Source of the DNA: Brachionus manjavacas
Lineage: Eukaryota > Rotifera > Eurotatoria > Ploima > Brachionidae
Length of the DNA stretch: 64,000 bases
NCBI GenBank assembly: GCA_019054805.1
Contig: JAHQIY010000002.1
Span: 9,734,001-9,798,000, forward strand
Direction: 5' to 3'
Below the pieces are notes generated by a model, which made no database searches, had not been told where the DNA came from, and saw nothing but the letters and a program-made list of their open reading frames with translations. Positions 58,481 through 64,000 of this stretch are shown in pieces. How positions within the stretch are numbered: the stretch's first letter is position 1; every line of letters starts with the position of its first letter. The translations under genes were made by a program, and so were the position numbers.

Positions 58481-60365
58481 CCTAATAAAAAGTCATTGGA
58501 AAGGAAGAAAACATGTTTCTATTGTGGTGGAAAATATCCACATGATTCAAAATGTCCTGCAAAAGGAGAAAGAGTGCCGGAAGTGTGGACAACTCAACCA
58601 CTTTGCAAAATGTTGTAAATCTAAAGGTAAAGGTAGAAGACATGTTTACCAAGTCCATGAAGAAGATTCAGGTGAAGAATCAAGTAATGTTTGGAGAGTC
58701 ATGGTAAAAAATGTTTCCAAGTTTTTCAAAAATTGGTTCATGCCTATGATAACCTTGATGGTATGTGGGTTAGATGTTAGATTTACAGTTGACACTGGCT
58801 CAGCTGTTAACATAATGGACGAGAGTACTTTCAAGAAATTGAAAATGAAGCAAAGACTTGATATGTCGAACCTTAAAATTTATGGTTATGGACAAGAGCA
58901 ATGTATTCAGGTTCTGGGCAAGTTTCATACAAGGATAAAATGTAATGGAGTTTACAAGTCTATAGAGTTTGTTGTAACTGGTGGACATTTTGGTAACTTG
59001 TTAAGCTACCGTACGTCAGTGGAGCTGGGAATCGTGAATGTAATTAATCAAGTAAACATTTCTAGTCCAAAAAGAGACCCAGTATATGACTTTTATGTAA
59101 GGAAGTATCCATCTTTATTTTCAGATAAGGTCGGATTACTAAAGAATGATGAGATTAAGCTTCACATTGATGAGTCTATAAAACCTATCCAACAGAAATT
59201 ACGACCTGTGCCATTTCATTTAAGACCTCTTGTAGAATCGGAAATCAAAAAAATGCTTGACGGAGATGTCATTGAGCCAGTAGAAGGTCCAACTCCATGG
59301 ATTTCGCCCATAGTTCCAGTTCCTAAACCGGAAAGGCCTGGTGAAATAAGAATTTGCACAGATGCGCGAGAAGCTAATAAAGCTATCTTACGGTCTAGAC
59401 ATTCGTGTCCAACCGTTGAAGACTTAGCAGTTAGACTTAATGGAGCTAAATTTATATCTAAATTTGATCTTCGTTCTGGATACCACCAGCTACTTCTGGA
59501 TGTGAGTTCAAGGTATATTACTGCCTTTGCTACTCATATGGGGGTATTTCGTTATAAAAGATTAAATTTCGGTATTAATGCGGCTTCGGAAATATTTCAA
59601 AAAACAATTGAGTTGGTACTTGCTGGAATCGATGGAGCTTTAAACTTCAGTGATGACATTATTGTTTTTGGTACCACTAAAAAAGAGCATGATGATAGAC
59701 TGGAGGCTGTTTTCAGGAGACTAGAGCAATCAGGACTGACTGTCAATAAAAAAAAATGCGAGTTTTGTAAAACTAGTCTAAAGTTCTTTGGACTAAATTT
59801 TTCGGACAAAGGGATAGCAATTGATGTTAAGAAGTATGAGGCGTTGGTCAATGCTAAATCACCTTCAACAGTTGGAGAGGTGAGGAGTTTGCTTGGTTCA
59901 GCTAATTATTGTGCTCGATTTATACCTAATTTTTCCACAATCAGAGAGCCACTAAGAGAGCTGGTCAAAAAGAAAGCTGAGTGGAAATGGTTGCCGAAGC
60001 ATCAAGAAGCGTTGGCAAACCTTAAAAAGTCTATTTGTGACAAAGCTTTAAGTTATTTCGATCCAGAGCGTCGCACTGAACTTACAGTAGATGCAAGTCC
60101 TTTTGGTGTAGGAGCAGTAATGGCCCAGTATGATGTTAAAAATCCAGGTGTTAAGAAAATAATTATGTATGCCAGCCGTTGTCTATCACAGGTTGAGCAA
60201 AGATATTCTCAAGTTGAACGAGAAGCATTGGCTGTAGTATGGGCATGCGAAAAATTTCATCTGTATATTTATGGTAAGGAATTTGACATCATCACAGACA
60301 ATAAAGCTGTAGAGTTGATATTTGGCAATGTAAGATCACGTCCAAAGGCTCGTATAGAAAGATAG
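58458..60365 (+). pseudogene. pol: Pol part 1: protease, reverse transcriptase, RNase H
   Basis: The first ~35 codons are an out-of-frame overlap with Gag; the true frame begins at the knuckle CRKCGQLNHFAKCC. The protease has FTVDTGSAVNIM (catalytic Asp codon at 58791). The reverse transcriptase has WISPIVPVPKP, FDLRSGYHQLLLD and the polymerase box NFSDDIIVFG (Asp pair at 59652-59657). RNase H shows LTVDASPFGVGAV (Asp at 60091), VEREALAVVWACEKF and ITDNKAVE. The frame ends at TAG (60363-60365), directly after RARIER-like KARIER, where the family has tryptophan; the same frame continues afterwards. The catalytic residues are intact. Confidence 0.9.
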
Positions 60366-61328
60366 TGTTTAAAACTCCTACCATATAAATTCAAAGTGAA
60401 GCATCAACCAGGCGCATACAATATTGCTGATTATATTTCAAGAAACCCAGTTGAACCTGCTGATATGCAATATGAACGATTAACAGAAGCTTATATTAAT
60501 ATGGTAACTGATATGGCAGTTCCACAGGCAATTAGTAAAGATCAGCTGGTTCGAGCAACCAAAGAAGATCCTATTTTAATAGAACTGGTCAAATCAATTC
60601 AAGGTAAGGCTCAAGGGAAAATTGGAGGTTTTGATAAGATTAAAGATGAACTATCTGTTACTGGAGATGGTCTGGTATTAAGGGGTAGCAGAATAGTGGT
60701 TCCATTTAAATTTCAAAAGCGTGTTATTCAAATTGCCCATGGTGGTCATTTGGGTGTAGTGAAAACTAAGCAACTATTAAGAAGCCATGTTTGGTTTCCA
60801 GGCATTGACAGCCAGGTTGAGACTTTGGTTAAGTGTTGCCACAAATGCCAGATAAACACTAACTTGAAAAAATTTGAACCACAGGCTGATACGGAAATAC
60901 CAAGTGGTCCATGGAAAGTTGTGAGCGTAGACTTTTACGGTCCACTCAGATGTGGAAAGTATTTGATGGTAATTATTTGTGAGTACTCAAGGTACCCTTT
61001 GGTAAAGGTAATATCTAGTTCATCAGCTCAGATAGTTACATCGGGGTTAAATGATGTGTTCTCAACTTTTGGCATACCAGACATGGTAAAAACAGACAAT
61101 GGACCTCCTTTTAATTCCAATAAATTCAATAATTTTGCTAAACAACTCGGTTTTAAGCATCGAAAAATTACACCACTATGGCCAAGAGCGAATGGTATGG
61201 CGGAGCGGTTTATGAAAAACCTAGGTAAGGTGATACGTAGTTCTGCATTGAGTCAAAAAGAATGGGAGGCTGAGCTTACAGAGTTCTACGGAACTACAGA
61301 GCAACTCCACATTCTTCTACAGGGGTAG
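60366..61328 (+). pseudogene. pol: Pol part 2: integrase zinc and catalytic domains
   Basis: It is in the same frame as part 1 after the TAG. The end of the RNase H/tether is HQPGAYNIADYISRNP. The integrase HHCC zinc domain is HGGHLGVV...CCHKC. The catalytic triad is Asp in SVDFYGPL (60930), Asp in KTDNGPPF (61095) and Glu in GMAERFMKNL (61203), with exactly 35 residues between the last two (D-35-E). Near 61300 the frame changes: the expected TPHSSTGVAPMK continues one frame over, so this part ends at a TAG at 61326-61328. Confidence 0.9.
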
Positions 61329-61333
61329 CACCA

Positions 61334-61648
61334 ATGAAACTGATATTCCAAGCCGATGTTACTACCTCAAAGTTACCATTATATCCTTCAAAAACTGATT
61401 CAAGCCAAAAAGATTTTAATCATTTAAAAGCAAGAAGAAAAGACGCTGAATCAAAGGCAAAAATTAAGCGGTACAATGATAAAAGAGATAAGTCGTGTGT
61501 CTCTAACTTTAAAACAAATGATTTAGTTTTAGTCAAGTGGAGAAGAGCGTATAAATCTGATCCAATTTATAATACGAAACCATATAAGATAGTGGGAATT
61601 AATGGTTCAATGGTGACTGCTCAAAGAGAGGGTCATCAAATCGTTTGA
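61334..61648 (+). pseudogene. pol: Pol part 3: integrase C-terminal domain
   Basis: It continues the integrase after the frame change. A basic helix (HLKARRKDAESKAKIKRY) leads to the SH3-like C-terminal region with DLVLVKWRRAYKSDP and the Y-N-x-K-P-Y-K-I-V segment (GPY/F-like). A TGA at 61646-61648 stands where the family has arginine, and the same frame stays open to ~61837. Confidence 0.85.
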
Positions 61649-61823
61649 AACTCGTCATTTTATAAAAGGTATTTTACTCAAGAGGTATCATCTAGTGACC
61701 AGAGTCCTAAGCCAAAACTCAGAAAATTTGCTAGAAGCTTAATTCCTGAGCAGGTCCCAGATCAACAAATCCAAAGCCATGCTGACCCAGAACCAGTTGA
61801 GTCGACAGAAGTAAAGGAAGAAG

Positions 61824-62105
61824 ATGGAGACAACTGAAGTTACAGTGAGTGATGGTAGTAGCGGGAACTATGAAACAGGGGACGAAGGTACTGGTATTGA
61901 TAGAAAAGCAAGTCCTGAAGAGAGCGAGGACATGAATAGTAGAGGTGAAAACGGTTTAAGTAATGAAGAGGAAGATAGTGGAAGTACAAAAGAAGAAGAG
62001 GGTGAATGTAAAGAAGATGAAGATGGCAATGAGAAAAGGAATGATAGACCAAAGAGGGTTAGGCGTAAACCTGATTTCTTTGGAAAACCGGTTTCGCATG
62101 GATAA
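61824..62105 (+). pseudogene. pol: Pol part 4: acidic tail
   Basis: Another frame change precedes this Glu/Ser/Gly-rich tail, which ends RPKRVRRKPDFF and a stop at 62103-62105. A basic R-P-x-R-x-R-R-x-P motif near the end is usual for Ty3/gypsy Pol C-termini. The overlapping minus-strand frame is a shadow of the GAA/GAG-rich composition. Confidence 0.7.
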
Positions 62106-62229
62106 ATGGGAATATTGAGATCATTGAAATTTATTTAATCAAATTTTGTAAATAATAATTTATATACTCAAATGTTATTTTTTTTGATCTAATTAATCAA
62201 TTGTGATTTGAATCCCGTATGGTTCCAAA

Positions 62230-62244
62230 TTAAGCAAGGGAAGA
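62230..62244 (+). promoter_or_regulatory. polypurine tract
   Basis: TTAAGCAAGGGAAGA directly precedes the 3' LTR start TGAAGTG and is the plus-strand priming site by position. Confidence 0.65.
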
Positions 62245-62280
62245 TGAAGTGTCGTAATATAAGATCAAAATAATATAGAT
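62245..62280 (+). repeat. 3' LTR remnant
   Basis: About 36 bp match the 5' LTR start (TGAAGTGTCGTAATATAAGA) before the sequence becomes AT satellite (GTAAATAATAATATTTAC). The break is abrupt. Confidence 0.8.
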
Positions 62281-63008
62281 GTAAATAATAATATTTACTT
62301 TAAAAAAGATCATTATTTTTCAAAAAAAATAATTTTAGTTAAAAAAAGATTAATTTCTCTTAAAAAGAAATAATTTTGCTAAATAAAAAAAAAAATTTTG
62401 CTAAATAAAAGATGATTTTTGCTCAAAAAAAGATGATTTTTGCTCAAAAAAAAATCATTTTTGCTTGAAAATAATAATATTTGCTTTAAAAAAGATCATT
62501 TTTTATCAAAATAAAATAATTTTAGCAAAAAAAAAGATTAATTTTTCTTAAAAAGAAATAATTTTGCTAAATAAAAGATCATTTTTGCTTGAAAATATTA
62601 ATATTTGCTTTAAAAAAGATCATTTCTGCTTGAAAATATTAATATTCGCTTTAAAAGAAAAAATTCTTTTAAAAAAAAGATGATTTTTGCAAAATAAAAG
62701 ATTAACTTTTCTTAAAAAGAAATAATTTTGCTAAAAAAAAGATGATTTTTGCTAAAAAAAAGATGATTTTTGCAAAAAAAAAGATGATTTTTGCAAAATA
62801 AAAGATGATTTCTTCCCAAAAATAATAATTTTTGCTTGAAAAAAAATCATTTTTGCTTGTAAATAATAATATTTGCTTTAAAAAAGATCATTTTTTATCA
62901 AAATAAAATAATTTTAGCAAAAAAAAAGATTAATTTTTCTTAAAAAGAAATAATTTTGCTAAATAAAAAAAAAAATTTTGCTAAAAAAAAGATGATTTTT
63001 GCAAAATA
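62281..63008 (+). repeat. AT satellite, short block
   Basis: Same sub-type as 46250-55705. Its last ~450 bp closely match the end of that array (up to 55705), including the order of units. Confidence 0.9.
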
Positions 63009-64000
63009 AATATCAAGTATCGATAATCAAGTAGTTTCTAATGAAAGCAAAAATAAATGGAGATCTCGTCAATCATGTTGTCCATTAGAAAATAAGGTAA
63101 AAAATCGACTCTTTGTCACTCAAGTTGTCAATAAGTAGAGTAGAAAATTAAATTACCGCCTCGATAATCAAGTAGTTTTTAAGGAAAGAAAAAAGTAAAT
63201 AGAAGTCTCCTCATTCATATTGTCCATTAGAAAATAAGGTAAAAAATAGACGCTTTGTCATTCAATTTGTCCCTTAGTAGAGATATAAGTAAATTACCGC
63301 CTCGTAAATCTAGCTGTCAATTACAAAATAAGGTAAAAAATCGACTCATTGTCACTCAAGTTGTTAATAAGTAGAGAAGAAAGTAAATTCCCATATCGTT
63401 AATCAAGTAGTTTCTAATGAAAGCAAAAATAAATGGAGATCTCGTCAATCATGTTGTCCATTAGAAAATAAGGTAAAAAATCGACTCTTTTTCACTTAAG
63501 TTGTTAATTAGTCGAGTATAAAGTAAATTCCCGCATCGTTAATAAAATAGTTCATAAGGAAAGAAAAAAGTTAATGTACGTCTCGTTAATAATGTTGTTC
63601 ATTAGTAAAGAAAAGCGTAATTGGAATACTCGTCAATCATGTTGTCCATTAGAAAATAAGGTAAAATATTGACTCTTTATCACTCAAGTTGTCAAATAGT
63701 AAACAAATAAGTAAATTGACGCCTCGTAAATCAAATTGTCCAAAAAAAAATAATGTAAAAAATGGACGCTTTGTCGCTTTAGTTGTCCCTAAATAAAGAA
63801 ATAAGTAAATTTTCGCCTCGATAATCAAGTAGTTTCTAAGGAAAGAAAAAAGTAAATAGAAGTCTCCTCATTCATATTGTCCATTAGAAAATAAGGTAAA
63901 AAATAGACGCTTTGTCACTCAATTTGTCCCTAAGTTAAGAAATAAGTAAATTACCGCCTCGTAAATCAAGATTTCCATTAGAAAATAAGGTAAAAAATGG
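63009..64000 (+). repeat. second satellite, block 2 (continues past window)
   Basis: It begins with the same junction as 55706 and is nearly identical to block 1 but has one ~375-bp unit fewer before reaching the TTTTTCACTTAAGTTGTTAATT unit. The window ends at a point equivalent to ~57070 in block 1, short of the place where the retrotransposon sits. Confidence 0.9.

Larger units (their letters stand above)
57444..62280 (+). mobile_element. Ty3/gypsy LTR retrotransposon, decayed (Mag-like)
   Basis: It has a 5' LTR, tRNA-Ser type primer site, gag, pro-RT-RNase H-integrase, polypurine tract and a 3' LTR cut after ~36 bp by AT satellite. Domain order RT-RH-IN defines Ty3/gypsy; the Gag knuckle style and PBS suggest a Mag-like clade (tentative). 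No env is visible. At least three in-frame stops and three frame changes show that it is not functional. Target-site duplication cannot be tested because the 3' end is missing. Confidence 0.88.

Noticed and set aside
58646-58988. Minus-strand frames inside pol
   Set aside because: Shadows of the protease and reverse-transcriptase coding strand.
61840-62052. 70-residue minus-strand frame rich in H, L, Y
   Set aside because: Antisense of the GAA/GAG-rich acidic tail of Pol.
57444-62280. An env-like gene in the retrotransposon
   Set aside because: After integrase only an acidic Pol tail is present; no signal peptide or membrane segment is seen before the 3' LTR remnant.
1-64000. tRNA or rRNA genes
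   Set aside because: No cloverleaf with B-box-like GGTTCGAATCC and no rRNA core sequence was recognised on either strand.

Overview
This is nuclear DNA from a very AT-rich animal genome. The evidence is animal-type transposons (a MULE/NOF-like element, a Merlin element, a hAT-like element and a Ty3/gypsy element primed by tRNA-Ser), spliceosomal introns, and a GC-rich exon resembling the BEACH-family protein WDFY3/ALFY. I cannot name the species. Most of the window is repeat DNA with few host genes.

Layout. (1) 1-16480: AT-rich satellite built from ~18-20 bp units in a higher-order pattern. (2) 16481-16815: a short block of the same satellite in inverted orientation. (3) ~16780-46270: a ~29.5 kb near-identical palindrome. 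Each arm holds, from outside in: a WDFY3-like exon, a C2H2/coiled-coil gene, the 5' exons of a NOF-like transposase, the 3' part of a Merlin transposase, a GC-rich array of 101-bp monomers, the 3' exons of the NOF-like transposase in the opposite orientation, the middle part of the Merlin transposase, and a second 101-bp array meeting its mirror copy at the centre. (4) 46250-55705: the AT satellite again, in the same orientation as the left flank, with ~705-840 bp higher-order copies. (5) 55706-57443: a second satellite with a ~375-bp higher-order unit. (6) 57444-~62280: a decayed Ty3/gypsy LTR retrotransposon with a truncated 3' LTR. (7) 62281-63008 AT satellite and 63009-64000 second satellite, repeating the junction seen at 55706.

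How the palindrome is built. Splice phases and target-site duplications show a three-level nest. A Merlin element (8-bp duplication TCGTTATT) lies antisense in a long intron of the NOF-like transposase gene. A hAT-like fold-back element (termini TAGTGTTGG/CCAACACTA, 8-bp duplication ATCTGGAT) lies inside the Merlin transposase gene. Because of the palindrome, 5' and 3' halves of the NOF-like gene face each other within an arm. A full gene can be read only across the centre, once on each strand, with an ~8.5 kb intron full of inverted arrays. A second gene, encoding two C2H2 fingers and a coiled coil, diverges from the transposase over ~190 bp and is probably an accessory protein of the same element.

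The arms differ mainly by homopolymer lengths and one 101-bp monomer, so several apparent frameshifts may be sequencing errors. The gypsy element has nonsense substitutions as well as frameshifts and is really decayed. An assembly fold-back artefact must be excluded before the palindrome is treated as biological. All family assignments are from motif reading, not searches.
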